The notes: generated by a model from the sequence alone, not told the origin. Positions 1-8,639 are shown, counted from the first letter of the stretch. The stretch: DNA of 21,425 bases from Bacteroidales bacterium (GCA_030626465.1 DAOUOU010000013.1:1-21425); one strand, 5' to 3'. Made by a program: numbers and translations.

Positions 1-2385
1 GAACGTTGGGAAGGGTTGAGATTCCGTAATTTACCTTCAATTGGAATAGACTATATGAAAATTTATGCTCAATTTGGAGGTGTAGATCCTATTTTTCAAA
101 CAACAAGGGATGAATGGATGCTCACCGATGACTATTATCTTTTTACCTATGCTAATCATGTGGATGTTCCCCGTGGGCATACCCCCAGTCCTGTAGGCAG
201 AGTACTTCAGCTTCCAAATATGGAAAAAATAAATGCGCAAAACGAAGATAAACCTGATGAAGAAGCACCAGCCATTCCTCAAGGTTTAACGGCCAGTAAC
301 ATTACGAATAGCAGCATTGATATTCAATGGAATGCATCTACAGACAATGTTGCAGTTTCTGGATATAACATCTATCTGAACGATACAAAACTAGGTTCTT
401 CTGAGGATACTTTTTACTCGATTACAGGACTTAATACTGAAACTAACTATAAGATTGCAGTGTCTGCATTTGATGAAGCCGGAAATGAAAGTGCTAAATC
501 AGATGTTATACAAATCGTATTAACTTCAATTGCCCCGGTAAAACCTACGAGCCTGGAAGCCCTCGAATTTAATGAAGAATTTGTTTCTCTTGCCTGGGTT
601 GATAATTCAGATAACGAGGTTGGGTTCCAAATACAAAGAGCGGATGAGAGTATGAACTTCCAACATCTTGCTTATCTCGATGCAAACAGAGAGTCATTCA
701 TTAATAGCAATGTTGTACCAGGTACCGAATACCATTACCGTATCAGGGCCTTCAATACACATGGGAATTCAGCTTTTTCAAATGCCATTCAGGTAAATAT
801 ACCTATGGAAGGTGTCTCACCCAATGCGCCATCAGAGTTTATTGGATCAAATGATTATTATAAAAAGGTTAATCTGAGTTGGAATGATAACTCATTCTCT
901 GAAAGTGGATTTCAATTACAGCGGGCTGATAGCAGTTTTCAATTTTTTGTTATCGATTCTTTGAATCCGAATACTTCATTTTATACTGACAGTATCAATC
1001 TTATCCCTTTGGAAACCTATTTTTACAGGTTAAGAGCTTTCAATGATTATGGATTTTCTGAATTTTCTGATACACTCAGCTTTACTATATTCGATTTAGA
1101 GCTACCTGACTCTCCCTCCTTGCTTAATGTGTCCGAAATTGGTTACACTGAAATTAAAATTTTTTGGCAGGATAACTCTAGCAACGAATCTGGCTTTGTT
1201 ATCAAACGGGCTCCATATCCCACAGAAGACTTTGATGCCATAATGTCAATTTCAGAAAACAGCTCATCCTATGTTGATAATCAAATAATTCCTGGTGAAA
1301 CCTACTATTATGTTGTAAACGCTGTAAATGAAAAGGGTGAATCAGAAAATAGCAACAAGATAAGAATCACAAGCTTATCTTTAAACGATTCATTAAGAGT
1401 TGATAGTGGCCTTATTGTACAGTATAATTTTTCACTGTTATATGATTCGATCATTGTTGACAGATCAAGATTCGGAACTCCTTTGGATTTAATATTAAAA
1501 AATGCTGATGGCGCAAATCTTAAGAATAGCGGAAAGCTTGAAATAAAATCTAATACATCTATTCAATCACAAGAAATTGCCTCCAAGATAATCGATGCAT
1601 GCAAACTTACCAATGAAATTAGCGTTGAGTGTTGGTTAAAGTCAAGAGTTTCCCTGGATTTTATTCCTCTAAAAATAATCGCATTACAGAATGATTCAGC
1701 ACAGGGTTTTGCTCTTAGTTGTTTTTCAGATGAAACTGACCCGGATAAAATAAAATATGCTACAAATTTAACAACAACTACCACTGACAAGCATGGAAAT
1801 CCGCTTTTCACAATGGATTTTGCAACTGACCCTGAGGTTCTCCAACATGTTATTTTTACACATAGTAATTCAGGAGATGAGAGAATTTATTTGAATGGTC
1901 AAGAAGTATCCTCAAGTTACCGACCTGCAAATTATAACAACTGGATGGACAATTATACACTTGTTTTTGGTAATGGTGCTGATGAAAACTCACCCTGGTT
2001 AGGTGATTTGTATTTATGCTCATTCTATAACCGAGCCTTATCTGTAGAAGAAATTCAGATTAACTATCTGGCCTCTCCCTTCTCGAACTTAGACTATATG
2101 TTAAATTCGCATACATATGAAATAGTTACTTTCCCAAACCCATCTAATGGCATTCTAAATATTTCTATTTTAGATTCAATCCATCAGACTGATATTACAG
2201 AAAAGTATTTCATACGAATTGTAGATTTAATGGGTCACACAATTTACAATCAAGATGTTACTGATAAAATTGATGATGAATCCTTCGAGTTAAATGTTAG
2301 TTTTCTAAATAACGGCGTTTATTCCTTAATTCTATTCAATCAACATTCGCTGATTGATGCTTATAAATTGTTAATAAATCACTAA
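1..2385 (+). CDS. Secreted FN3/LamG protein with T9SS sorting domain (5' partial)
   Basis: The reading frame is open from base 1, so the start lies outside the window; 794 residues are visible. The first ~85 residues (including FGGVDPIFQTTRDEW) are the end of an upstream domain I do not recognise. Then come four fibronectin type III modules at about residues 91-176, 179-267, 273-363 and 368-458. Modules 2-4 share W-x-D-N-S and E-x-G-F-x-(I/L)-x-R signatures, which suggests internal duplication. A LamG/concanavalin-like domain spans about 470-690 (ERIYLNG, LGDLYLCSFYNRALS). The last ~85 residues form a type A T9SS C-terminal sorting domain beginning at FPNPSNG and ending in a short basic tail. 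The protein is therefore inferred to cross the outer membrane by T9SS and sit on the cell surface or be released; adhesion or carbohydrate binding is plausible, but no enzyme domain is visible here. It lies 175 bp upstream of the exopolysaccharide genes, which have their own promoter. Confidence 0.85.
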   Translation, partial: ERWEGLRFRNLPSIGIDYMKIYAQFGGVDPIFQTTRDEWMLTDDYYLFTYANHVDVPRGHTPSPVGRVLQLPNMEKINAQNEDKPDEEAPAIPQGLTASNITNSSIDIQWNASTDNVAVSGYNIYLNDTKLGSSEDTFYSITGLNTETNYKIAVSAFDEAGNESAKSDVIQIVLTSIAPVKPTSLEALEFNEEFVSLAWVDNSDNEVGFQIQRADESMNFQHLAYLDANRESFINSNVVPGTEYHYRIRAFNTHGNSAFSNAIQVNIPMEGVSPNAPSEFIGSNDYYKKVNLSWNDNSFSESGFQLQRADSSFQFFVIDSLNPNTSFYTDSINLIPLETYFYRLRAFNDYGFSEFSDTLSFTIFDLELPDSPSLLNVSEIGYTEIKIFWQDNSSNESGFVIKRAPYPTEDFDAIMSISENSSSYVDNQIIPGETYYYVVNAVNEKGESENSNKIRITSLSLNDSLRVDSGLIVQYNFSLLYDSIIVDRSRFGTPLDLILKNADGANLKNSGKLEIKSNTSIQSQEIASKIIDACKLTNEISVECWLKSRVSLDFIPLKIIALQNDSAQGFALSCFSDETDPDKIKYATNLTTTTTDKHGNPLFTMDFATDPEVLQHVIFTHSNSGDERIYLNGQEVSSSYRPANYNNWMDNYTLVFGNGADENSPWLGDLYLCSFYNRALSVEEIQINYLASPFSNLDYMLNSHTYEIVTFPNPSNGILNISILDSIHQTDITEKYFIRIVDLMGHTIYNQDVTDKIDDESFELNVSFLNNGVYSLILFNQHSLIDAYKLLINH

Positions 2386-2508
2386 GACCGTTGCAATTTT
2401 CATGTATTTTTCAACAATAGTTCATTAAAAAAAACCTTAAAATTGAGTTATGTCTCCAAAAAACAGACCTTTATCAAAAAATTAATGTTATTCACTAATA
2501 TTATGTCA

Positions 2509-2536
2509 TTTGAAGGATTAAAGATGCTTAAATTTG
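2509..2536 (+). promoter_or_regulatory. Bacteroidota-type promoter for the exopolysaccharide genes
   Basis: TTTG at 2509-2512 and a perfect TAnnTTTG box (TAAATTTG) at 2529-2536 are separated by 16 nt, slightly shorter than the usual spacing of about 17-23. The box ends 24 nt before the start codon of the sugar phosphotransferase, implying a short 5' leader. Assignment by motif only. Confidence 0.5.
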
Positions 2537-2560
2537 GTTCGAAAATACATCTTATAATCC

Positions 2561-3997
2561 ATGAACCTAAGTGCCGTTAAAAAAATATTTAAGGATCTGT
2601 TCTTAGCAAACAAATTACAAACAATCTTTCCCCTGCTTGATATTATTGTTACTATTCTATCCTTTTTTACTGCTTATTATGTAACAAACCTTTTTGAAAC
2701 AAATTATTTTGTTTTTACAATAGATTATGTCTATATGCTACTATTAATAATCCCTACATGGGCATTATTATTAAAAACTCTGAATTTAGGTACTATCCCA
2801 AGGACAAGATCAACACTTTCCGTTTTATTCAGCCTGTTAAATTTCAATTTTATCGGATTTCTGTTAATATTTCTGTACAAACATATATTTAAGCTTGAGA
2901 TTTTTAGTCACTATATGATCATTTCATTTACTATTGTTAACCTTTTCTCTTTATTCATCCTAAGGATGATTATTTTCAGGGTTTTCAAATATTTCAGGGT
3001 GAATGGTACTAATATTCACAATGTTATACTATATGCTGACGATAAATCAGATCAGCTTATCTCAGATATACTTACTTACAAAGAGTGGGGTTTCAGAATC
3101 TTAATGATTTTATCAAATTCTGATAAAATTAGAAGAAAGTATGGTAAAAAGATCCGAATTCTTCCCGATAAGATATCCATTAAGGACCTGATCAAGTTTG
3201 ACATAATTGATGAGGTTATTTATTGCAAAAGCAAAATTGACACGAATAAAGTTCAGGATTTAATACAAACCTGCGAAGAAATTGGTGTTATTTTCAGATT
3301 GCAATCAAATCTGTCCCCTATGACATATACTAATGCCTACTTAACAAACTTTAACGATACTCCGTTTCTTACTTTCAATAATACTCAAAAAAATAGTTTT
3401 GCCTTAGCATGGAAATCTTTCATGGAGTTCTGGATATCATTTTCCATACTATTCCTGTTATCTCCTTTTATGTTACTTGTATCCATTATAATAAAAATAA
3501 CATCAAAAGGGCCTATTGTTTTTAAACAGGAAAGAGTCGGATTAAGAGGAAGAAAGTTCTATATCTACAAATTTCGTACAATGGTTCAAAATGCTGAAGA
3601 GATGAAAGCCAAACTTTTGGAATTGAATGAAAGCGACGGGCCTGCGTTTAAAATCATAAAGGACCCCCGTATCACTTCAATCGGGCGATTATTGAGAAAA
3701 ACAGGTTTGGATGAACTTCCTCAGTTATTTAATGTTCTTAAAGGAGAAATGTCACTCATCGGTCCCAGACCTCCTCTGCCTGACGAAGTGGAAAAGTATG
3801 AGAGGTGGCAATTAAGACGTCTTTCGGTAAAACCGGGAATCACATGTACATGGCAGATATTCCCTAACAGGAATGATGTGATATTTGAAAAATGGATGAA
3901 ACTGGATATGCAATACATTGATAACTGGTCATTGAAAGCAGATTTCATATTGTTTTTCAGGACTATTTTAAGTGTTTTTCGTGCCGGAGGTCACTAA
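2561..3997 (+). CDS. Exopolysaccharide polyprenyl-phosphate sugar phosphotransferase (WcaJ/WbaP-like)
   Basis: Inner-membrane enzyme that would transfer a sugar-1-phosphate from a nucleotide sugar to undecaprenyl phosphate, the first step of exopolysaccharide repeat-unit assembly. The 478 residues are full length for the large-form family: four or five hydrophobic segments within residues ~20-140, a nucleotide-binding-like middle region (~150-255), one more hydrophobic segment (~288-312), then the PF02397 catalytic domain. Visible motifs are KGPIVFKQERVG from residue 316, YKFRTM near 336-341, the catalytic Asp-Glu pair in LDELPQ (D384, E385), and GEMSLIGPRPPLPDE after it. The C-terminal KPGITCTWQI block is also typical. 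The ATG start follows a TAnnTTTG promoter at short distance. It is the first gene of a + strand trio with the Wza- and Wzc-like genes. The sugar (glucose, galactose or other) cannot be told from sequence. Confidence 0.93.
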   Translation: MNLSAVKKIFKDLFLANKLQTIFPLLDIIVTILSFFTAYYVTNLFETNYFVFTIDYVYMLLLIIPTWALLLKTLNLGTIPRTRSTLSVLFSLLNFNFIGFLLIFLYKHIFKLEIFSHYMIISFTIVNLFSLFILRMIIFRVFKYFRVNGTNIHNVILYADDKSDQLISDILTYKEWGFRILMILSNSDKIRRKYGKKIRILPDKISIKDLIKFDIIDEVIYCKSKIDTNKVQDLIQTCEEIGVIFRLQSNLSPMTYTNAYLTNFNDTPFLTFNNTQKNSFALAWKSFMEFWISFSILFLLSPFMLLVSIIIKITSKGPIVFKQERVGLRGRKFYIYKFRTMVQNAEEMKAKLLELNESDGPAFKIIKDPRITSIGRLLRKTGLDELPQLFNVLKGEMSLIGPRPPLPDEVEKYERWQLRRLSVKPGITCTWQIFPNRNDVIFEKWMKLDMQYIDNWSLKADFILFFRTILSVFRAGGH

Positions 3998-4002
3998 TTT
4001 TA

Positions 4003-4032
4003 TTGCATATTTCTATTCCTCTCCTATCTTTG
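4003..4032 (+). promoter_or_regulatory. Internal Bacteroidota-type promoter before the Wza-like gene
   Basis: TTG at 4003-4005 and a perfect TAnnTTTG box (TATCTTTG) at 4025-4032 are separated by 19 nt, the canonical Bacteroidota geometry. They lie in the 60-bp gap after the phosphotransferase stop and 25 nt before the lipoprotein ATG. The export and kinase genes could thus be expressed independently of the phosphotransferase. Confidence 0.55.
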
Positions 4033-4057
4033 CTGTTATTACCAAAGTTTAATTCAA

Positions 4058-4798
4058 ATGTTAAAATTATCTTCTTTTGTTATTGTCATATTTTTAGCTT
4101 TTGGTTGTATTCCAACAAAAAAGCTTAAATATGCGATTGATGATCCTGATCTAAAAGACAAATACTATAATGACAGACTGGAGAAAACTATTCAGCCTTA
4201 TGATTATTTGTATATTAAAATTTATAGTCTTGATGAAAGAACCTCTGCTATCTTTGAGCAGGATATAAGATATAGTCAAACAAATGAGCAGTTAATATCC
4301 TATGAAGTATCTGATAAAGGATATATCAATTTTCCATTCATAGGTAATATTGCACTTAAGGATCTTACACTGGAGGAGGTCAGAATTAAACTCGAACAAG
4401 AACTCAACAAATACCTGACGAATATATCGGTTCGTGTAAGATTTGTAGGTAACAAAATAACAGTTCTGGGAGAGGTAAGGCATCCCGGTAATTTTACATT
4501 TTTTGATGAAAAAATAACAGTGTTTCAGGCATTAGCACTTGCAAATGATATTGCAGATTTCGGTGATAAAACAAAAGTTACCCTGGTTCGTGAAAAAGAT
4601 AATGAAATAACCTATCACTATATGGATTTAACAAATAAAAAAATTGTTGAATCAGAATATTATTATTTGTTGCCAAATGATGTCCTCATAGTTGATCCGG
4701 TAAGGGCTAAATACAGGCAAATGAGAGATTATTCCTCCATCTACCTGTTATTTACAACCATTACCACCCTCATAGCAGTTATGTCTTTAATTAACTAA
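4058..4798 (+). CDS. Wza-like polysaccharide export outer-membrane lipoprotein
   Basis: Predicted outer-membrane polysaccharide export channel (Poly_export plus SLBB). The N-terminus is a lipoprotein signal peptide: a hydrophobic stretch followed by the lipobox AFGC with C17 as the lipidation site. Residues ~45-127 match the Poly_export domain (QPYDYLYIKIYS, then GYINFPFIGNIALKDLT and VRVRFVGNK). Residues ~130-180 form one SLBB domain, starting VLGEVRHPGNFTFFDEKIT. A hydrophobic helix near the C-terminus (~224-245) fits the amphipathic helix that forms the pore in Wza-family octamers. At 246 residues it is short, as common in Bacteroidota homologues with one SLBB repeat. The next gene, the Wzc-like partner, begins 19 bp downstream, so the two are surely co-transcribed and form the trans-envelope complex. 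Confidence 0.92.
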   Translation: MLKLSSFVIVIFLAFGCIPTKKLKYAIDDPDLKDKYYNDRLEKTIQPYDYLYIKIYSLDERTSAIFEQDIRYSQTNEQLISYEVSDKGYINFPFIGNIALKDLTLEEVRIKLEQELNKYLTNISVRVRFVGNKITVLGEVRHPGNFTFFDEKITVFQALALANDIADFGDKTKVTLVREKDNEITYHYMDLTNKKIVESEYYYLLPNDVLIVDPVRAKYRQMRDYSSIYLLFTTITTLIAVMSLIN

Positions 4799-4817
4799 TC
4801 TATAAGAAAGTTTTAGA

Positions 4818-7271
4818 ATGAGAAGTACACAGGAAGAATTTGAACAACAAGATCTTAATTACAAAAAGATAGTACAGCGTTTTTCAGAATTCAAAAGATT
4901 CTATATTGCATTAGCAATCCTTCTTCTTGGCATCACTTTCTTTTATAATAAAACAACCAAAGTATTATACAAGAATAATGCAACAATTTTGATATCTGAA
5001 AAAGAACGTAGTGCCTTTTCGGGTACTGGCGACTTTATGTCAGGAATGGCTTTATTTACCGGTCAAAACATTATAGACAATGAAATAGAAGTCTTAAAAT
5101 CTTTTTCAATTATAAAAGAAGCGATCGAAAGAATGGATCTGAAAACTTCGGTTTTCAGTTATGAAAAAACTTTTTATTCCCACTTGCTCAAAAACACAAA
5201 TTTTGTTAGAAAAACCGAACTCTATAAGGAACCTCCTGTGCGAATCATAGTTGATCCAACGCATCCTCAAGCTACTTATCTGCATTTTTACATTGAATTT
5301 ATTGATGACAATACTTTTAAAATATATACAAAACCTCAAAAAAATAATATATATCTTTTTAACTATATCGATGATAATATTACAGGAGTAGTTCCTTATA
5401 AAATATTTAACTACAATTATAAATTTGGTCAGGAAATCAAAACAGAATACTTCAGCTTTCAGATTTTAAAAACTGAACATTTTAATAATAATTACACAAA
5501 AAACAGGGAGTTATACTTTTACTTCCATAACACGAATTATTTAACTTTTGAATACCAGTCATATCTTGAAGTTGAACCGATAAGTGTTACTGCATCTATT
5601 ATTGAGATATCGCTAAAAGGTACAGATTATTACCGGGTTACTGATTTTACTAACTCGCTTGCATCTGTATTTTTAGATCGAAATCTACAGAAAAAAAACA
5701 ATGCCGCTGCAAGTACAGTATCATTTATTGATGCCCAGATATCAGAATTCAAAGATTCTCTTACAACTGCCGAAGCAAGCCTGAAAAGATTTCGCACTTC
5801 TCATCAGGTAATGGATCTGAGTTTTCAGGGGCAACAGGTATTTGCCAAACTGGATCGACTGGAATCCGAAAAAGCTGTTCTAAAGAATCAGCATAGGTAT
5901 TATTTGTATTTAAAGGATTATTTCAATAAAAATAGGAACATTTCTGATCTGGTTGCACCTTCGATGAATGTGGTTGACCCGATTCTTACGGGCCTTATAA
6001 CTGAACTTCTGACCATTAATTCCGAAAGAGCAAGTCATCTCGGAAATAACCAGAGCTCTGACAATATCCTGTTAAAAAACTATAACTTAAGAATGGACAA
6101 TATAAAAAAGACCATCCTCGAAAATATATCAAGCTCTTTAAAAACCATTTCAAGTTCTATCAATGAATTAGACTATCGGATATCCAGATTATCCAATCAA
6201 ATTTCAGCAATGCCCAAGACTGAATTGCAATTGAAAGGCATTGAAAGAAAATTTGAATTGAACAGTGCCATTTATACGTTTTTGCTTCAGAAACGATCGG
6301 AGGCTCAAATTGCCAAAGCTTCCAGCATGCCAGACTATGAAATTATTGAACCGGCTCGTTCGATCCTACCAAGAGCAGTATCGCCAAAAAAGAAGTTAAA
6401 CTACGCAGTAGCTCTGTTTATCGCTTTTCTACTACCAACAGTTTATATACTGGTTATCGACTTTTTAAATAATCGTATCACCACCATTGAAGAGATTGAA
6501 GCAGTTGCAAACAATCCTATCTTGGGAAGGGTATTTCATAACTTCCGGAAAACCAAGTTGGTAGTTGCACAGCGACCTAACTCATCAGTTTCAGAATCAT
6601 TCCGTGGAGTCCGTACGAACTTCCAGTTCTTTGATCATGGAGGTAAAAAACAGGTTGTACTCTTTACCTCCTCTTCAAGCGGAGATGGTAAGTCATTTTG
6701 CTCCATTAATTTTGCTACGGTTTTGGCTATGAATGGCTATAAAACCGCCTTAGTCGAATTTGATTTAAGAAGACCAAAAGTACACAAGGAATTCGATGCC
6801 AGTAATATGATCGGCATCAGCTCATTTTTAATTGATAAGGCTGTAATTGACGATATTATTCTTCCGACAGAAATTGAAAACCTGGATTTATTATCAGCCG
6901 GTCCCGCGGCACCCAACCCGGCAGAACTTATTTCTTCAGAAAGAACAACAGAATTCATCGAAACCTTAAAAGGAATGTACGATTATATTATTATTGATTC
7001 TGCTCCTGTGGGAATCGTTTCAGAAACATACCTCTTAATGAAACATTCTGATGTAAATATTTTCGTAGTACGCCTGGAACATACGGTTAAAGATGCGTAT
7101 AAAAATGCTATTAAGGGAATGAACAATAACGGCTTCAGTGACTTTAGTATACTAATAAACGATCTAAACATCAGAAAGGAATCCTTCAAGTATGGCTATG
7201 ACAATAAATATTATACGGATGAATCAAGAGGTTTCCTTAGTAAAATTTTTCGAAATAGAAAATCAGCATAG
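4818..7271 (+). CDS. Wzc-like polysaccharide co-polymerase / tyrosine autokinase
   Basis: Inner-membrane protein coupling chain-length control to tyrosine phosphorylation in exopolysaccharide export. The 817 residues contain a TM segment at ~29-46, a Wzz-type periplasmic region rich in coiled coil (~290-490, including the GNVR-like stretch around LQLKGIERKFELN), a second TM at ~527-547 and a cytoplasmic BY-kinase domain (~575-790). Kinase motifs are intact: Walker A SSGDGKS with K625, Walker A' VEFDLRRP with D649, and Walker B YIIIDSAP with D727. The C-terminal tail carries four clustered tyrosines (Y792, Y794, Y798, Y799), the expected autophosphorylation sites. It is a fused single-polypeptide form (Wzc type) rather than the split Gram-positive form. 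It closes the exopolysaccharide trio; no phosphatase gene (Wzb-type) is present in the window. Confidence 0.93.
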   Translation: MRSTQEEFEQQDLNYKKIVQRFSEFKRFYIALAILLLGITFFYNKTTKVLYKNNATILISEKERSAFSGTGDFMSGMALFTGQNIIDNEIEVLKSFSIIKEAIERMDLKTSVFSYEKTFYSHLLKNTNFVRKTELYKEPPVRIIVDPTHPQATYLHFYIEFIDDNTFKIYTKPQKNNIYLFNYIDDNITGVVPYKIFNYNYKFGQEIKTEYFSFQILKTEHFNNNYTKNRELYFYFHNTNYLTFEYQSYLEVEPISVTASIIEISLKGTDYYRVTDFTNSLASVFLDRNLQKKNNAAASTVSFIDAQISEFKDSLTTAEASLKRFRTSHQVMDLSFQGQQVFAKLDRLESEKAVLKNQHRYYLYLKDYFNKNRNISDLVAPSMNVVDPILTGLITELLTINSERASHLGNNQSSDNILLKNYNLRMDNIKKTILENISSSLKTISSSINELDYRISRLSNQISAMPKTELQLKGIERKFELNSAIYTFLLQKRSEAQIAKASSMPDYEIIEPARSILPRAVSPKKKLNYAVALFIAFLLPTVYILVIDFLNNRITTIEEIEAVANNPILGRVFHNFRKTKLVVAQRPNSSVSESFRGVRTNFQFFDHGGKKQVVLFTSSSSGDGKSFCSINFATVLAMNGYKTALVEFDLRRPKVHKEFDASNMIGISSFLIDKAVIDDIILPTEIENLDLLSAGPAAPNPAELISSERTTEFIETLKGMYDYIIIDSAPVGIVSETYLLMKHSDVNIFVVRLEHTVKDAYKNAIKGMNNNGFSDFSILINDLNIRKESFKYGYDNKYYTDESRGFLSKIFRNRKSA

Positions 7272-7311
7272 TAAATTTAAATTCAAGGAGACCAATAAAT
7301 CTGTCATCGCT

Positions 7312-7327
7312 GTTAACCTTCGTTAAC
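7312..7327 (+). terminator. Possible weak terminator after the Wzc-like gene
   Basis: Inverted repeat GTTAAC / loop CTTC / GTTAAC, 40 bp after the Wzc-like stop, followed by a T-rich run (ATATTATTTTCTTTT). The stem is short and AT-rich, so termination here is uncertain. Confidence 0.3.
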
Positions 7328-7630
7328 GATATTATTTTCTTTTCGCGTAAGGTCCGTATCGCTAAAAATTAATTTATTTTTCTAAAGCTTACATGTCATA
7401 ATAACAATAAATACTTCAACCCCGAAGTATATGATTTATGTCAGGATTTTGATAATTCTGAACGCAAATATAATTTTCGGCCCGACTTTTGAATTCAAAA
7501 CCCCAACAAAAAGAATAGATATAATAAAGTGCTTAAGAGCAGGTACTGAATTTCTCTTCCTCTTTTATTAACCATACCTCTGACCTTTTTGATACGTGTT
7601 GCTATCGCTGCTCCGCAGCATCTTTAAATG

Positions 7631-7674
7631 GTAATAATCTTTAAAGTCTTATTGCTATTAAGATAGATTATTAC
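7631..7674 (+). repeat. Nested inverted repeat in the leader of the unknown gene
   Basis: Outer arms GTAATAATCT (7631-7640) and AGATTATTAC (7665-7674) pair perfectly over 10 bp. Inside, TCTTA (7647-7651) pairs with TAAGA (7659-7663) around a 7-nt loop. A competing pairing exists: CTTTAAA at 7622-7628 with TTTAAAG at 7640-7646, which cannot form together with the outer stem. It lies about 110 nt before the start of the gene at 7787. Confidence 0.5.
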
Positions 7675-7786
7675 TAAAAGAGCTAGTCTAAGATTTCTGA
7701 CCTGTCGTTTGCTCATTAGTACTTCCGGTTAATCAGATCGGTATGAACGGAAATTATTAAAACAAGAAAAAATAAAAGTCAGGAAA

Positions 7787-8296
7787 ATGAAAACACATAC
7801 TTCAGATGGAAAAATGAATGGGAACAAACCGAATTTCAAAAACACCATGGAAAATATTCGCTTGCTTAATAACCTGGATCTGGATAATACCATTTCATTC
7901 ATTGGAAATGATGATCGAAGTACCTATGATCTCTTGTATAAGATTAAAGTCACCATCAACCTACTGTTTAATAATGACGCATTTATGGAACTTCTCAGAT
8001 ATTCTATTAGAAATAATGATATCGGTAAGAAGCTAACAGTAGGTAATTCTTTGGTTCAAAATTTTATTATCACCTCGATAATGTCAAATGATAATGATGC
8101 CGAGAATTATGTTATTGTTATGAAATATTTTCAAAAAATACATAGTCTTCGGTTTACGCCGGGTACCATAAACAGTATTACACTTAAAAAGTTTAGAATC
8201 AATGATATAATGTGGGAAAATAAGGCGGAAATATCCTTTGTTAACAGAATGGGAGTTGAATATAATCTAAAAATTAGTTTTTTTAGAAACAATTAG
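7787..8296 (+). CDS. Hypothetical protein, 169 residues
   Basis: I do not recognise this family. The product has no signal peptide, no transmembrane segment and no cysteine, and it looks like a soluble mixed alpha/beta protein rich in Asn, Asp, Ile and Lys. The first half reads as helices (MENIRLLNNL, LLYKIKVTINLLF, MELLRYSI), while the last ~45 residues look like alternating beta-strands (SITLKKF, AEISFVNRMG, YNLKISFF). The chosen ATG follows an A/G-rich stretch (CAGGAAA); internal ATGs at 7814 and 7847 are possible alternatives, since the first ~20 residues look poorly ordered. The codon usage and a clean stop just before a strong terminator support it being real. It follows the exopolysaccharide trio after 515 bp, too far to be assumed part of that operon. 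Confidence 0.65.
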   Translation: MKTHTSDGKMNGNKPNFKNTMENIRLLNNLDLDNTISFIGNDDRSTYDLLYKIKVTINLLFNNDAFMELLRYSIRNNDIGKKLTVGNSLVQNFIITSIMSNDNDAENYVIVMKYFQKIHSLRFTPGTINSITLKKFRINDIMWENKAEISFVNRMGVEYNLKISFFRNN

Positions 8297-8335
8297 CATT
8301 ATTTTTGTTTTTTGTTTTCATGGTTTTGGTTTTTT

Positions 8336-8380
8336 GGGAATTATGCCGGATATTCTTTTTGAACTCCGGCATTCCCTTTT
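8336..8380. terminator. Intrinsic terminator between convergent units
   Basis: Left arm GGGAA (8336-8340) plus TGCCGGA (8344-8350) pairs with TCCGGCA (8365-8371) plus TTCCC (8372-8376), with a 3-nt bulge (TTA) and a 14-nt loop. TTTT follows at 8377-8380. Poly-T tracts also precede the left arm, so it may work in both directions, ending the unknown gene (+) and the truncated reductase (-). Confidence 0.75.
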
Positions 8381-8639
8381 AAAAACCTGTTATTGTTTTA
8401 TCCGCTCCTGTATGCGAACCATTGTCAGCCGTAAATATCACGCAATCAATTTCTTCCATGGTCCTGCTAAAATCTTTTTCCAAATCACCAAAAAATACCT
8501 CAGCTCCTAATAATTGTACAAACTCAGCCTGATCTTTTGATCTGATCATTGCTCTGACGGTTTTGATTTTCAAAAGCAGAATTTTCACAATTCGTCTCCC
8601 TACTTTCCCGTTAGCTCCTATTACCAGAATATTTTTCAC
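8379..8639 (-). pseudogene. 3'-truncated NAD(P)-binding (NmrA/YwnB-like SDR) reductase
   Basis: The 86-residue product starts with a textbook Rossmann fold: KNILVIGANGKVGRRIVK with the GxxGxxG dinucleotide loop, an R-S pair after strand 2, GAEVFFGDLEKD, and DCVIFTADNGSHTGADKTI. Atypical SDRs of this type are normally about 200-220 residues and continue after GADKTI with a helix and the substrate-binding half. Here the frame leaves the family after that motif and stops within four residues, directly at the terminator hairpin, and no remaining part is found nearby. It is therefore best read as a gene cut off by deletion or rearrangement near 8390. The first third is intact and its ATG is preceded by AGGTG, so a short NAD(P)-binding peptide might still be made, but reductase activity is unlikely. 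Confidence 0.75.

Larger units (their letters stand above)
7272..7786. other. 515-bp gene-free region with several inverted repeats
   Basis: No ORF of coding character is seen on either strand. It holds a small HpaI-type inverted repeat (GTTAAC, loop CTTC, GTTAAC) at 7312-7327 followed by a T-rich stretch, a 7-bp hairpin (ATACTTC, loop AACCCC, GAAGTAT) at 7411-7430, a 5-bp GC hairpin at 7607-7619 and a nested inverted repeat at 7631-7674. It is the leader of the unknown gene at 7787 and the trailer of the exopolysaccharide operon. I found no clean TAnnTTTG promoter in it. Confidence 0.6.

Noticed and set aside
16..18. TTG as start of the first gene
   Set aside because: The frame is open back to base 1 (codons GAA CGT TGG GAA GGG) and no signal peptide follows, so the real start lies outside the window.
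2386..2440. Terminator after the FN3 protein
   Set aside because: Only a 4-bp GTTG/CAAC pairing with a long AT loop could be found; not enough to call.
7607..7619. GCTGC-TCC-GCAGC hairpin as a terminator
   Set aside because: The stem is only 5 bp and the following sequence (ATCTTTAAATGG) has no real T-tract.
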